From an uncultured Pseudomonadales bacterium (lineage in GTDB: Bacteria; Pseudomonadota; Gammaproteobacteria; Pseudomonadales; CANNCY01), in NCBI GenBank assembly GCA_947503335.1, contig CANNCY010000001.1, positions 682,001 to 746,000 on the forward strand: a DNA stretch of 64,000 nucleotides, given 5' to 3'. Made by a program: the position numbers and the translations under genes. The first letter of the stretch is position 1; each line of letters opens with the position of its first letter. The notes under the pieces are model-generated. The model ran no database searches and was not told the DNA's origin. It saw only the letters and a program-made list of their open reading frames with translations. Shown here one piece after another: positions 18,486 through 28,021 of the stretch.

Positions 18486-20873
18486 ATGAATAAACCTCTT
18501 TCGAAATGGATAACGCTAGCTGTTGCGTTAGTCACATCGTCAGCCTCGGCGATAACAAGCGCCTATGAGGTGCCAACGAATAATAAAGATATAACGCTAG
18601 ATCAGATCATGTCTGATCCAAAATGGATCGCACAAACACCGACGAATCCTCGTTTTGGTGCCGATGGCAAGCTCTATTTCAATTTGCCCTCAGACAAGTC
18701 TTCTGTCAGCACGATGTATCGCTTTGACGACGGTCAGCAATCGATTGTTACAGCAAAGGATAAGGCGCTTTGGGTGCCTGCTAATAGCGGTAATATCGTA
18801 AGTAGAAACGGTGATTTGTTTTATTTTGATGGCGATTCACGTGTATTGACACAGTCGAGTGATCGAGACTCAAATCCAGTGATCGTGGGTGATGGTAAGG
18901 CGATGTTCATGCGCGGAAACCGAGTGATGTCGGTAGATCTTGCGTCAGGCGCCGTAAGAGAGGTGCTTTCTATTTCTTACACCTCAGCGCCGAGCGACGA
19001 AAAAGGGCTGTATGTCGAGCAGCAAGCTGAGTTATTTGAATACGTTAAAAAACAACAGCGCGAGAGAGCTGATAGAGAAGCCGCGGCCGAGCAAATCGAG
19101 CAAGCTAGTGAGTGGATGTCTAAAGGCACGGTTTATCTTGGGGCTGATAAGTCACCTCGCGCCTATAGTATCTCGCCATCAGGGCGTTGGTTAGTCGTGA
19201 GATGGGTTTCACCTAAGCATGACACAGGCCGTGCAGATGTAATGCCACACTTTGTCACTGAAGACGGGTACGTATATGCCGAAGATGTTCGCGCTTTGGT
19301 CGGTACCGCCGAATCACTTAACGATCAGTTTACAGTAATCGATCTGTTAACTGGTACTGTTGCAAAAGACCTCGACCTCACCAAGTTGCCGGGTATAAAG
19401 CAAGACCCCCTTGCAGCGATTAAGCGTGCAACGGCTAAAGCCAACGGCGAAAAATACAAACCTAGTAGCAAAGCAAGAACCGTGTCATTGAACGGGGCGA
19501 ACTGGGGTGGTTCTGGAGATTTACAATGGAGTGCCGATGGTCGTTATCTATTGATGGCCCTAAAGAGCGCTGATAATAAAGATCGCTGGGTAACGTTATT
19601 TGATACAGAGCGTCTGTCACTGAAGTCTGTGTTCAATGAGCGAGATGAAGCTTGGATCAACACCTTTGATGCTCGCGAGTATGGTTGGACTCAATTAGAG
19701 AACGTATTCTATTTCGTGTCCGAGAAAAGCGGCTACCCGCATTTGTATGTTGGGTCTCCGTCTACCCGTCCGGTGCAGTTGACCAAAGGCGAGTTCGAAG
19801 TTGACAACATTGAGCCTCGTGGTGATTACCTCTACTTCTCGGCCAATAAAACCCACCCAGGCGAATACGAAGTTTATCGAGTGCCTGTGAAGGGAGGTGA
19901 GGTCGAGCAGATAACTAGCTTGGGCGGTGTAAATGAATACCGTATTAACGATGTCGGTAATCAGTTAGTGATAAGTCATAGCACCTCATGGCGACCTGCC
20001 GACCTGTTCGTACAGGAGATTGGCGGTGAGGCAAAACAAATTACTGATACGGTCACTCAAGACTTCAAGAACAAACCATGGATAGAGCCAAAGTTTGTAC
20101 CGATTGAGTCTAGTCATAGTGATCAACCGATTTGGACAAAAGTGTATGTCGATGAATCGGTCAAAGTTGAAGGCAAGCGCCCAGCTGTAATCTTTGTACA
20201 TGGGGCAGGATATACGCAAAACAGTCACATGGGCTGGCCGTATTACTATAGAGAACAGATGTTTCATTCTATGTTGGCTAACTTAGGTTACGTTGTTATC
20301 GACATGGATTACCGCGCATCAGAAGGCTATGGCCGCGATTGGCGAACCGCGATATATCGCGACATGGGCCGCGCCGAACTTGAAGATTTTCAAGATGGCA
20401 TCAACTGGATGGTTAAAGAGCACAATGTCGACCCCGGCCGTGTTGGTATATACGGTGGGTCGTATGGCGGCTTTATGGCTTTGATGGCGATGTTTAAGGA
20501 GCCTGGTGTATATGCCGCAGGTGCTGCATTGCGTCCAGTTACCGATTGGGCGCATTACAATCACGGCTACACCTCTTCAATTCTGAATACGCCCGAGATC
20601 GATCCTGAAGCTTACCGTCGCAGTTCACCGATCTATTTTGCTGAAGGCTTAGAGGGCAAGCTGTTGATTGCACACGGAATGTTAGATGACAATGTATTTG
20701 TAAAAGACAGTGTTCGTCTGCAGCAGCGATTGATCGAACTGCGCAAGCCTGGTTGGGAAGCCGCTTATTATCCAATTGAACCTCACGGTTATACCGAGCC
20801 CAGCTCATGGTATGATCAGTACCGTCGTATATTTGAATTGTTTGAATCTACTATTGGTGAAGAGGCTCAATAG
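18486..20873 (+). CDS. Secreted S9 family (prolyl oligopeptidase-type) peptidase
   Basis: A 795-residue serine peptidase. An N-terminal signal peptide ends near residue 26 (ITSAYEV). A long beta-propeller region follows (segments such as FGADGKLYFNLPS, SPSGRWLVVRWVS, WSADGRYLLMALKS), then the alpha/beta-hydrolase domain with AVIFVHGAGYTQNS, the nucleophile Ser659 in YGGSYGGFMAL, Asp in GMLDDNVF and His in EPHGYTEP. The family cleaves short peptides, often after proline, in the periplasm or outside. It stands alone between tgpA and sstT, with its own short leader and a hairpin behind it. Confidence 0.93.
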   Translation: MNKPLSKWITLAVALVTSSASAITSAYEVPTNNKDITLDQIMSDPKWIAQTPTNPRFGADGKLYFNLPSDKSSVSTMYRFDDGQQSIVTAKDKALWVPANSGNIVSRNGDLFYFDGDSRVLTQSSDRDSNPVIVGDGKAMFMRGNRVMSVDLASGAVREVLSISYTSAPSDEKGLYVEQQAELFEYVKKQQRERADREAAAEQIEQASEWMSKGTVYLGADKSPRAYSISPSGRWLVVRWVSPKHDTGRADVMPHFVTEDGYVYAEDVRALVGTAESLNDQFTVIDLLTGTVAKDLDLTKLPGIKQDPLAAIKRATAKANGEKYKPSSKARTVSLNGANWGGSGDLQWSADGRYLLMALKSADNKDRWVTLFDTERLSLKSVFNERDEAWINTFDAREYGWTQLENVFYFVSEKSGYPHLYVGSPSTRPVQLTKGEFEVDNIEPRGDYLYFSANKTHPGEYEVYRVPVKGGEVEQITSLGGVNEYRINDVGNQLVISHSTSWRPADLFVQEIGGEAKQITDTVTQDFKNKPWIEPKFVPIESSHSDQPIWTKVYVDESVKVEGKRPAVIFVHGAGYTQNSHMGWPYYYREQMFHSMLANLGYVVIDMDYRASEGYGRDWRTAIYRDMGRAELEDFQDGINWMVKEHNVDPGRVGIYGGSYGGFMALMAMFKEPGVYAAGAALRPVTDWAHYNHGYTSSILNTPEIDPEAYRRSSPIYFAEGLEGKLLIAHGMLDDNVFVKDSVRLQQRLIELRKPGWEAAYYPIEPHGYTEPSSWYDQYRRIFELFESTIGEEAQ

Positions 20874-20898
20874 TCTCTCGTTGAATGAAATGTCTTGC

Positions 20899-20930
20899 AG
20901 CGCTGGTTAAGCTATTAGCCAGCGCTTTAT
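20899..20930 (+). terminator. Probable terminator after the S9 peptidase gene
   Basis: AGCGCTGG (20899-20906) and CCAGCGCT (20919-20926) form an 8-bp GC-rich stem with a 12-base loop, followed by TTAT. The stem extends with partial pairing into the loop. The short T-tract makes it a moderate call; the position between two genes fits. Confidence 0.5.
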
Positions 20931-20952
20931 AACAATAATATTTGAGGAATCT

Positions 20953-22137
20953 ATGCTTAGATCAATTCTAAACCTAGGGCTTGTGCCGCAGATAATCATC
21001 GGTCTGGTAATTGGCGTGCTCGTAGCCGTTTTGGCTCCAAGTTATGCACCAGCAGTGGGCGTACTAGGCACATTGTTTGTTCAGGCGCTTAAGGCAGTAG
21101 CGCCTATCTTAGTGCTAGTACTTGTGATGACAGCAATTGCTAGCAATCAGGGTGGTGGTAGTGCGTCAATTAGGCCCGTGCTGATCATGTACGTCGTGGG
21201 CACTATATTAGCTGCATTGATAGCAGTATTGTTTAGCTTTGCAATGCCTACCAAGCTTGCGCTCGTTAATGCCGCCCAGTCAGCCGCGCCAGAGTCATTG
21301 ACGCAAGTTTTTGGCAATGTTCTAAATAAGTTCGTTGCAAATCCAGTCACGGCGCTGCAAGAGGGTAACTTCTTAGGTATCTTGACTTGGGCAGTGCTAC
21401 TTGGGGTGTTTCTCCGCAAGGGTGGTGAACATACAAAGACTATGTTGTCAGATATATCGAACGCTGTGACGGCACTTGTTCGCTTGGTGATTCGTATTGC
21501 GCCACTTGGCATTATGGGCTTGGTTGCTGCCACAGTAGCGAAAGAAGGTCTCGACGCCTTACTGGGGTATGCACAGTTATTAGCAGTACTTGTTGGAGCG
21601 ATGCTATTCGTTGCTTTCGTGTCGAATCCGTTAATGGTCGCATTTGTGACAAAGGCTAACCCGTATCCTTTAGTGTTACGTTGTCTGCGCGACAGCGGTA
21701 TTACGGCTTTCTTCACTCGCAGCTCTGCAGCCAATATTCCGGTGAATCTACAACTATGTAAAGAACTAAAGGTTAACGAAGATCTATATTCTGTATCGAT
21801 ACCTTTAGGGGCGACTATCAATATGGCAGGTGCTGCAATCACCATTACCGTATTGACACTTGCAGCTGCGCATACTGTCGGCATAAACGTAGGTATTGGT
21901 CAAGCGTTGCTACTGTCTGTTGTGGCAGCCTTTGCAGCTTGTGGTGCCTCTGGCGTTGCTGGTGGTTCATTACTGCTTATTCCGCTAGCCTGCAGTTTAT
22001 TCGGTATCAGTAATGATGTAGCGATGCAGGTTGTGGCAATTGGCTTTATCGTTGGTGTTGTTCAAGACAGTTGCGAAACTGCACTGAACAGCTCAACTGA
22101 CGCGCTGTTTACTACCGCAATCGATCGCCGAAAGTAG
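20953..22137 (+). CDS. sstT: Serine/threonine:Na+ symporter SstT
   Basis: A 394-residue dicarboxylate/amino acid:cation symporter family protein in the inner membrane. Hydrophobic segments run the full length. Family motifs visible are [33 protein letters not shown] (the serine-rich re-entrant loop), [15 protein letters not shown], and [16 protein letters not shown] near the C-terminus, where SstT differs from glutamate carriers. GAGGA precedes the ATG. The stop codon abuts the ATG of the DTW gene in the same frame. Confidence 0.95.
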   Translation: MLRSILNLGLVPQIIIGLVIGVLVAVLAPSYAPAVGVLGTLFVQALKAVAPILVLVLVMTAIASNQGGGSASIRPVLIMYVVGTILAALIAVLFSFAMPTKLALVNAAQSAAPESLTQVFGNVLNKFVANPVTALQEGNFLGILTWAVLLGVFLRKGGEHTKTMLSDISNAVTALVRLVIRIAPLGIMGLVAATVAKEGLDALLGYAQLLAVLVGAMLFVAFVSNPLMVAFVTKANPYPLVLRCLRDSGITAFFTRSSAANIPVNLQLCKELKVNEDLYSVSIPLGATINMAGAAITITVLTLAAAHTVGINVGIGQALLLSVVAAFAACGASGVAGGSLLLIPLACSLFGISNDVAMQVVAIGFIVGVVQDSCETALNSSTDALFTTAIDRRK

Positions 22138-22644
22138 ATGCCAAACCCGCCTAAAATTCGATTGCTTCAGCACGAACGCGAAGCTGACAGAAAGCGTAAT
22201 TCGGGGCGGGTATTGAAATCGGTTCTTGGTGATGGTGTAGTGCGTCAACTTTGGTCAAGAACAGACTCCAATATCACGTGTGAATGGCCTGACAATTGCG
22301 CAGTGCTATGGATCAGCGATGAGGCCCAAGCACTAAGTGCTGATGACTGCTATGAAGAGCTTGTAGTCATTGATGGCACGTGGCAAGAAGCCAGAAAGAT
22401 CATCAACAAAACGCCACAGCTATCTGAGGTTAAAAAGGTCTATTTGCCCTTATCAATTACCGAGCAGTCGGCTGGTATAAGACGTAATCAAATCGAGGGT
22501 GGTCTAAGCACGGCCGAAGTAATTGCTAAAGTATTTTTACTGCTTGGATATGAAGAACTGGCGAGTAGAATTACTCGCCAATTTAATACCTTTACAAAAG
22601 CGCTTAGGGCAGGGTTACCCTATGACGATCAGTCGAAAACTTGA
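22138..22644 (+). CDS. DTW-domain protein (tRNA-uridine aminocarboxypropyltransferase family), short form
   Basis: A 168-residue protein with the family motif IDGTWQEARKII (about 80-91), LLQHEREADRKRNSGRVLKS near the N-terminus, and GIRRNQIEGGLSTAEVIA downstream. The DTW family includes TapT/TuaA enzymes making acp3U in tRNA with S-adenosylmethionine. Typical members start with a Cys cluster that is absent here, and the frame cannot extend upstream because the sstT stop lies directly before it in the same frame. Function as a tRNA modifier is inferred from the family. The 3' end overlaps the opposing gene by 41 bases. Confidence 0.8.
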   Translation: MPNPPKIRLLQHEREADRKRNSGRVLKSVLGDGVVRQLWSRTDSNITCEWPDNCAVLWISDEAQALSADDCYEELVVIDGTWQEARKIINKTPQLSEVKKVYLPLSITEQSAGIRRNQIEGGLSTAEVIAKVFLLLGYEELASRITRQFNTFTKALRAGLPYDDQSKT

Positions 22645-23068
22645 AGGTAAATGAAACTGTATCACCGTTTTTGTTCACCACATTAAGCGTGTTAACTTGA
22701 TCTTCTACTTTGTCCATTAATGTTGAAAACTTTACATCAACGTATTTGGATGTCGGATTGATCACTTCTTGGTAAATGTATGTATTGCCTACATCTGTGT
22801 CGGTACCTATATAAGTGGCCGATAGTTCCTTGCCCTGATCATCAATAAACTGTACGTGCTGTGCGATGTAATCACTGACACGTTGGTCTTTTAAACTGCC
22901 TAAGACAGCTTCGAAATCATGCGTAAAGTATTGATGCACAATCTCTAGATTACCCGAGTTTACGTTTCGCGTAAGTTCTATATGGCCAAAGTGGTAGCGG
23001 TGGGCGTCGGCTGTTGCCGACACCGCTAACAAAGTTGAAAGCAATAGTGATAAAAGGGTTAATCGCAT
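22604..23068 (-). CDS. DUF6702 family periplasmic protein
   Basis: A 154-residue protein with a signal peptide (MRLTLLSLLLSTLLAVSATADA) followed by a short beta-rich domain beginning HRYHFGHIELTRN. It resembles DUF6702 proteins, which have no known activity and commonly lie beside M1-type metallopeptidases. Its ATG overlaps the stop of the upstream M1 gene (TAATG), so its translation is probably coupled to it. A role as partner or accessory of the peptidase is inference from this arrangement. Confidence 0.75.
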   Translation of the reverse strand: MRLTLLSLLLSTLLAVSATADAHRYHFGHIELTRNVNSGNLEIVHQYFTHDFEAVLGSLKDQRVSDYIAQHVQFIDDQGKELSATYIGTDTDVGNTYIYQEVINPTSKYVDVKFSTLMDKVEDQVNTLNVVNKNGDTVSFTFKFSTDRHRVTLP

Positions 23069-25428
23069 TACTCTGAGTCTTCGCTAGTTTCAAGCTCAGC
23101 TTGAGCGTCTTTCATCATGTTCTTACGTTTTTTGCCTTTATATAACTCTAAACGAGATGGCAAAATTTTACGTGGGTAGTGATTGTTGTGTACGTTCACA
23201 TCAGCCGTCTCCCAATGAGGGTCTACGGTAACGCTAGTCAGCAATTTACCTTTCTCACGAACGATCATGGTAGAAACGTTTTCAGTATTTCTTACCCAGG
23301 TTTCGACCGGAAGGCGCAGCAACTCTTTAGAACCATCATCGTAGTTAAGCTCAAGAATGATTGGCATTACTAACCCGCCAACATTACTGAAGTCAAAAAC
23401 GTAAATGTTGTTTTCGCTTTCAAGTAGTTCTCGTTCGTGATCTTTAAGCCCTTCTAGCATCGAGCGATAGGCGTTACGGTCGGTATTGGTTACGCTGAAT
23501 ACATCGTTCTCGTTATAGAAGTCGGCTAATTCAGGGCGCTCGTCTAGCAATCGTACAAGATCTTTGTTCTGCACCTGAGTGATCGACTTAGGATTGTGAT
23601 GCGTGTTGTGATTATCGCGATCCCATGGGCCTTCTACATCAGGATTTTTGGTATCTATCGTGTAGTGACGCACGTTATCAATGCTAATGTCTACGTTGTC
23701 AGTGGTATAGAACCAACCACGCCAGAACCAATCTAAGTCGGTGCCTGAGGCGTCTTCTAACAACCTAAACAGATCGGCAGGGTAGGGGCGTTTAAACTTC
23801 CACATTTCAGCATATTGTCTGAACGCAAAGTCGAACTGCTCACGGCCAACGATAGTTTCTCGCAGGATGTTTAATGCGGTAGCTGGCTTACCGTATGCGT
23901 TGTTGCCGAACTGAAGAATTGATTCAGAATTGGTCATGATTGGCACTTGGTTTGAAGAACGCATGTAAGGGATAATCTTACGCGCGTCGCCTCGTCGAGA
24001 AGGGTAATTCTCTTCCCATTCTTGCTCGGCCAAGAACTGCAAGTAGGTGTTAATTCCCTCGTCCATCCACGTCCACTGACGCTCATCAGTGTTTACAATC
24101 ATAGGAAAGTAGATATGACCTACTTCATGTATGATTACGGATATTAAGCCATATTTAGTACGTCGAGACCATGTACGATTACTGCGATCATCTTCGTCGA
24201 TTTCTGGGCGAGGGCCGTTAAAGGTGATCATCGGATATTCCATGCCGCCGACGGGGCCATTCACCGAGATCGCGACCGGGTAAGGGTAGTCAAAACTGTA
24301 TCGGTTATAGTGATTGATCGTGTGAACGATAGAGCGAGTAGAGTACTTATCCCACAGAGGCGTGCCTTCTTCTGGGTAGTAACTCATTGCCAATACGGTT
24401 TGGTCACCGCTCTTCACGCCCATTGCGTCCCATAAGAATTTACGCGACGATGCCCAAGCAAAATCACGAACATTTTTCGCTTTGTACACCCAGGTCTTGG
24501 TTTTCTTGGCGCGGCTCTTTTCATTCTTCAGAGCTTCATCAAGAGTCACGATGTAGATAGGCTCATCTGATTTTCGCGCTTGTTCTAAACGCTTGCGCTG
24601 ATCTTTTGTGAGAACATCTTTGGCGTTTGCAAGCTCGCCCGTTGCTGCCACGATGTGGTCAGCAGGTACGGTAATTGCAACTTCATAGTCTCCAAACTCA
24701 AGAGTGAATTCACCACGACCAACGAATGCTTTGTTGTTCCAGCCGGTTACGTCAGTGTAGGCAGCCATACGAGGAAACCACTGTGCAATCTCGTACAGAT
24801 AGTTGTCATCGCGTTCAAAGTATTCGTAACCACCACGACCACCTAGTACTTTTTGCTCTGCAATCATGTGCTTCCAGTCGATCGTAAAGGTCATCTGTTG
24901 ACCAGACTTGAGCGGCTTATCTAGATCGATACGCATCATGGTATCGATAATAGAATGATTTAGTTTTTTACCGCTAGGATCTGTCACCGCCTTAATGAGG
25001 TTGCCACCGTTAAATTGGTCACCCACGACCTGTCTACGATAGGCGGCGAAGCTGATTTTGTCGGTGCCGTCGTTTGCAACGCTCACGGTACGGTGCTGAT
25101 TCTGGATACTATTTGGCTTGTAACGATTCTGATCAAGTGCGACCCAAAGGTACCGTAGTGTATCGGGTGAGTTGTTGATATAGGTAATCGTCGCTTTGCC
25201 TGTAAGGCTTTGCTCGTTATCGTCTAAGGTTACGTCTATTTTATAATCAGCCTGCTGCTGCCAATATGCGTGACCAGGAGTGCCACTAGCCGTACGGTAA
25301 CTGTTTGGAGTGGGTAGTAGCTCTTCGAGCTGCCTAAACTTATCGCCAGTAACCCCAAGAGAGTCAGCGGCGAAAACCTGTGAACTTGCTAGCGCTAAGC
25401 TAGCAAGTATTAGTTTTCTAAATGACAT
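23068..25428 (-). CDS. Secreted M1 family zinc metallopeptidase
   Basis: A 786-residue protein with a signal peptide cut near residue 20 (SSQVFAADS). The M1 zinc site is complete: His434, Glu435 and His438 in HEVGHIYF, and Glu457 in WMDEG, exactly HExxH-x18-E. The substrate-binding exopeptidase motif appears as GGMEYPM instead of the textbook GAMEN. The C-terminal part is beta-rich and ends in a Lys/Glu-rich tail. Probably a periplasmic or exported aminopeptidase. It is transcribed with the DUF6702 gene behind it and lies 44 bases downstream of cheB of cluster A, so read-through from the chemosensory operon is possible. Confidence 0.93.
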   Translation of the reverse strand: MSFRKLILASLALASSQVFAADSLGVTGDKFRQLEELLPTPNSYRTASGTPGHAYWQQQADYKIDVTLDDNEQSLTGKATITYINNSPDTLRYLWVALDQNRYKPNSIQNQHRTVSVANDGTDKISFAAYRRQVVGDQFNGGNLIKAVTDPSGKKLNHSIIDTMMRIDLDKPLKSGQQMTFTIDWKHMIAEQKVLGGRGGYEYFERDDNYLYEIAQWFPRMAAYTDVTGWNNKAFVGRGEFTLEFGDYEVAITVPADHIVAATGELANAKDVLTKDQRKRLEQARKSDEPIYIVTLDEALKNEKSRAKKTKTWVYKAKNVRDFAWASSRKFLWDAMGVKSGDQTVLAMSYYPEEGTPLWDKYSTRSIVHTINHYNRYSFDYPYPVAISVNGPVGGMEYPMITFNGPRPEIDEDDRSNRTWSRRTKYGLISVIIHEVGHIYFPMIVNTDERQWTWMDEGINTYLQFLAEQEWEENYPSRRGDARKIIPYMRSSNQVPIMTNSESILQFGNNAYGKPATALNILRETIVGREQFDFAFRQYAEMWKFKRPYPADLFRLLEDASGTDLDWFWRGWFYTTDNVDISIDNVRHYTIDTKNPDVEGPWDRDNHNTHHNPKSITQVQNKDLVRLLDERPELADFYNENDVFSVTNTDRNAYRSMLEGLKDHERELLESENNIYVFDFSNVGGLVMPIILELNYDDGSKELLRLPVETWVRNTENVSTMIVREKGKLLTSVTVDPHWETADVNVHNNHYPRKILPSRLELYKGKKRKNMMKDAQAELETSEDSE

Positions 25429-25472
25429 AATACTTGCGTTTAGTAGTGGTTATTAGGGATGCCTAATTACAC

Positions 25473-26507
25473 TTAAGTAAAACACTGCTGTGTAAGCAGT
25501 TTGGCAATTTGTGACAAAGGTTTTACAGCAACCGCTGCGTCCAGGTCAACAGCAGCCTTTGGCATTCCCCACACTACCGATGTCGCCTCGTCTTGTGCGA
25601 TGGTGTATGCGCCACTGTCACGAAGATTTTTTAAGCCCTTAGCACCATCTGCACCCATGCCAGTTAAAATCGCAGCTACGGCGCGTTTTCCGGCATGCTG
25701 CGCTACCGAATCAAATAGAACGTCAACAGATGGCCGGTGGCGGTTCACCTTGTCACTTTTTTGCAAGAAGCCCACGTAGTGGGCACCGTCTTTCTTAACA
25801 AGTAGGTGATCATCGCCGGGTGCTAGGTAGGCATGGCCGCGCTCTAGCTTGGTTGTTCCTTTGACCTCAATAACAGTCATAGGGCAGCTTCGGTTTAGGC
25901 GGTCAGCATAACTACTGCTAAATGATTCAGGAATATGCTGAGCGATCACAATAGGGGGGCAATTACTTGGCATGCCAAGTAATACATCTTTTATCGCTTC
26001 AGTACCCCCTGTAGAAGCACCAATGGCGCATAGGATTCCGTTTTTTAGTTTACCTTCGTGAGCTTTGCCGGCATTAGGTTCTGGCTTAAAGGGTGTCGAT
26101 GCTACGTTCGATTGTGCGGCGGTAACCAGTTTTTCGACAATGTTCCGGCCATAGATTGCTAGGGCTTCAGCACCACCTTGCCGAGGTTTTGCAATAAAGT
26201 CGACAGCGCCTAATTCAAGTGCTTCGAGCGTTTTGGGAGCGCCTGCTTCGGTGAGCGTCGATATCATTACCACGGGCATCGGGCGTAATCGCATTAGGTT
26301 GCGTAGAAAGGCGATACCATCCATCTTGGGCATTTCGATGTCTAGTGTAAGTACATCGGGTGACAATGCTTTGATCATTTCTCTTGCTTCAAAGGGGTCG
26401 ATTGCCGATCCGACTACCGTGAGTCGTGGGTCTGCGCTGATAATTTCAGTTAGTAGAGATCGAATCAATGCTGAGTCATCAACGATAAGCACTTTGATCG
26501 CAGACAT
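25473..26507 (-). CDS. cheB: CheB protein-glutamate methylesterase (cluster A)
   Basis: Response-regulator esterase that removes methyl groups from chemoreceptors. The receiver domain (1-120) has Asp10, Asp11 and phospho-acceptor Asp56 (TLDIEMPKMDG). The esterase domain from about residue 155 has the Ser in [11 protein letters not shown], His in IAQHIPESF and Asp in TGMGADGAKGL. The 344 residues are typical. AGGAG precedes ATG 26507. It is last in the cluster A order cheW-receptor-cheR-cheD-cheB. A second CheB is encoded in cluster B. Confidence 0.96.
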   Translation of the reverse strand: MSAIKVLIVDDSALIRSLLTEIISADPRLTVVGSAIDPFEAREMIKALSPDVLTLDIEMPKMDGIAFLRNLMRLRPMPVVMISTLTEAGAPKTLEALELGAVDFIAKPRQGGAEALAIYGRNIVEKLVTAAQSNVASTPFKPEPNAGKAHEGKLKNGILCAIGASTGGTEAIKDVLLGMPSNCPPIVIAQHIPESFSSSYADRLNRSCPMTVIEVKGTTKLERGHAYLAPGDDHLLVKKDGAHYVGFLQKSDKVNRHRPSVDVLFDSVAQHAGKRAVAAILTGMGADGAKGLKNLRDSGAYTIAQDEATSVVWGMPKAAVDLDAAVAVKPLSQIAKLLTQQCFT

Positions 26508-26516
26508 TACATGCTC

Positions 26517-27152
26517 CTATGAAAAGAGTTCGATATCACCGTCGGTGCTATCATTGTTACCGATTGTTGCGCTGTATTTCTGCTCACGACGAATAATCGT
26601 ATCGTTATGCAATTCATAAATCTTTTTTACTTGAACTTTGCCAGATATTGGGTTGTAGACAACTTTGCGGGCACAGAATCCACCAACGTCTTGCGCCGAT
26701 ACTGAGAGTCCTTCTCGCATTAAATACTCTAGTGCAAAATGAGCGTTCTTTTGACCAATGTCGGTCATATTATTTAATACCTTACCACCGCCAAACACCT
26801 TGACTTCTAATCGGTTACGTAGTGCTCCGCGTTTAAACAACTCATTGAGCAAGAACTCCATTGCCCAGTTGCCATAACGAGACGCGCAATCCGCCCAAAT
26901 ACTATTGGAGGCTTCACCTGCGGGTAGCATGAAGTGATTCATACCGCCAACGCCAACAAAGGGGTCGCGAATACACACAGAGATACAGCTGCCTAATACC
27001 GTCGAAATTAGCTCGCTATTTGATGTTACGTAAAGCTCGCCCGGTAAGATCTTTGCGCTCCAGGTACCGCGTGTTCTGTCATAGAACCGATTAACCTGTT
27101 CAAAGCCCGGCGATACCACAGGCATGGGCGGTCTAGATTCAGCACCCAGCAT
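26517..27152 (-). CDS. cheD: CheD chemoreceptor glutamine deamidase
   Basis: Deamidates specific receptor glutamines and may bind phosphatases. The 211-residue form from ATG 27152 has an AGGCGA upstream; a TTG at 27158 overlapping the cheR stop is the alternative. The catalytic Cys and His are visible in TVLGSCISVCIRD and GGMNHFMLP, with the Thr in the usual NIGQKN-like segment (DIGQKNAHF). The N-terminus is longer than in Thermotoga or Bacillus CheD, as is usual in proteobacteria. Only cluster A has cheD; cluster B has none, so this enzyme may serve receptors of both. Confidence 0.94.
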   Translation of the reverse strand: MLGAESRPPMPVVSPGFEQVNRFYDRTRGTWSAKILPGELYVTSNSELISTVLGSCISVCIRDPFVGVGGMNHFMLPAGEASNSIWADCASRYGNWAMEFLLNELFKRGALRNRLEVKVFGGGKVLNNMTDIGQKNAHFALEYLMREGLSVSAQDVGGFCARKVVYNPISGKVQVKKIYELHNDTIIRREQKYSATIGNNDSTDGDIELFS

Positions 27153-27154
27153 AA

Positions 27155-28021
27155 TCAAAGTCGCCTGTACATGGTTTTACCGAGCGATTCAAACTGATCA
27201 GAGACCTGATGCAGTGATTCTGAATGACCGATAAATAGATAGCCTCCTGGGCGCAATAGTTGGGCGTAACGAGAAAATAACTTACGCTGTGTATCCTTAT
27301 CGAAATAGATAACAACGTTACGGCAGAAAATAATGTCTATAGGGCCGTGCATAGGCCAAGGGTTAAGTAAGTTGAGCGGGTTAAACAGAATCTTGTCTTT
27401 GAGTATTGGTTTTGCAATGAAGTGCTCTTCGCCGTCTTTGCAAAAGAACTTTTTCAATTGGCTGTCAGTGAGCGCCTTAAGTTGGTCATCGCGATACCGG
27501 CCGGCTTTGCCGTGGGCAACCATATTGGTGTCTAAATCAGTAGCTAGAACACGCCAGTCTATCTTGGCACACTGAGTAAGTTCACTTAGTGTAATGGCGA
27601 TAGAGTAGGGCTCTTCGCCAGAAGAGCACCCCGCTGACCACACCCTTAGCTTTTGCTTGCGACCTGGGTATTTTAATAACTCGTTAACGCCTTCATTCTT
27701 AAGAAACTCAAAATGGTGATTCTCGCGAAAAAAAGATGTTAAGTTAGTCGTTATTGAATTAACGAACTCGCCAATTTCACTAGAGTCTTGTTCGTTTTCT
27801 AAGAATGAACAGTACTCGCTAAAACTTAGCATACCCAACGCACGAACTCGTCTTGCAATTCGGCTGTAGACGAGCTCTTTTTTTGCATCAGTGAGATTGA
27901 TGCCTGTCAGGCTATAGGCGCGTTTTCGCAGGCGATCAAAATCGCTATCTGTCATTGGAAACTCGCGATTAACGTGCGAGTTTCCAACGGTTGTGCTAGT
28001 TGATTGCGGAGCGGCAGCCAT
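27155..28021 (-). CDS. cheR: CheR chemoreceptor methyltransferase (cluster A)
   Basis: Methylates receptor glutamates with S-adenosylmethionine. ATG 28021 overlaps the receptor stop (TAATG) with GGAAGAC upstream; a GTG further up at 28036 is less likely. The N-terminal helical domain is followed by the SAM-binding site VWSAGCSSGEEPYSIA, DLDTNMVAHG, and DIIFCRNVVIYFD. The beta-subdomain that docks the receptor tail pentapeptide is present, and the adjacent receptor ends in such a pentapeptide (EWEDF). Length 288 residues. Confidence 0.95.
   Translation of the reverse strand: MAAAPQSTSTTVGNSHVNREFPMTDSDFDRLRKRAYSLTGINLTDAKKELVYSRIARRVRALGMLSFSEYCSFLENEQDSSEIGEFVNSITTNLTSFFRENHHFEFLKNEGVNELLKYPGRKQKLRVWSAGCSSGEEPYSIAITLSELTQCAKIDWRVLATDLDTNMVAHGKAGRYRDDQLKALTDSQLKKFFCKDGEEHFIAKPILKDKILFNPLNLLNPWPMHGPIDIIFCRNVVIYFDKDTQRKLFSRYAQLLRPGGYLFIGHSESLHQVSDQFESLGKTMYRRL

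Noticed and set aside
21147-21884. Open frame of 245 codons opposite sstT
   Set aside because: Antisense shadow; low-complexity composition and no ribosome-binding site.
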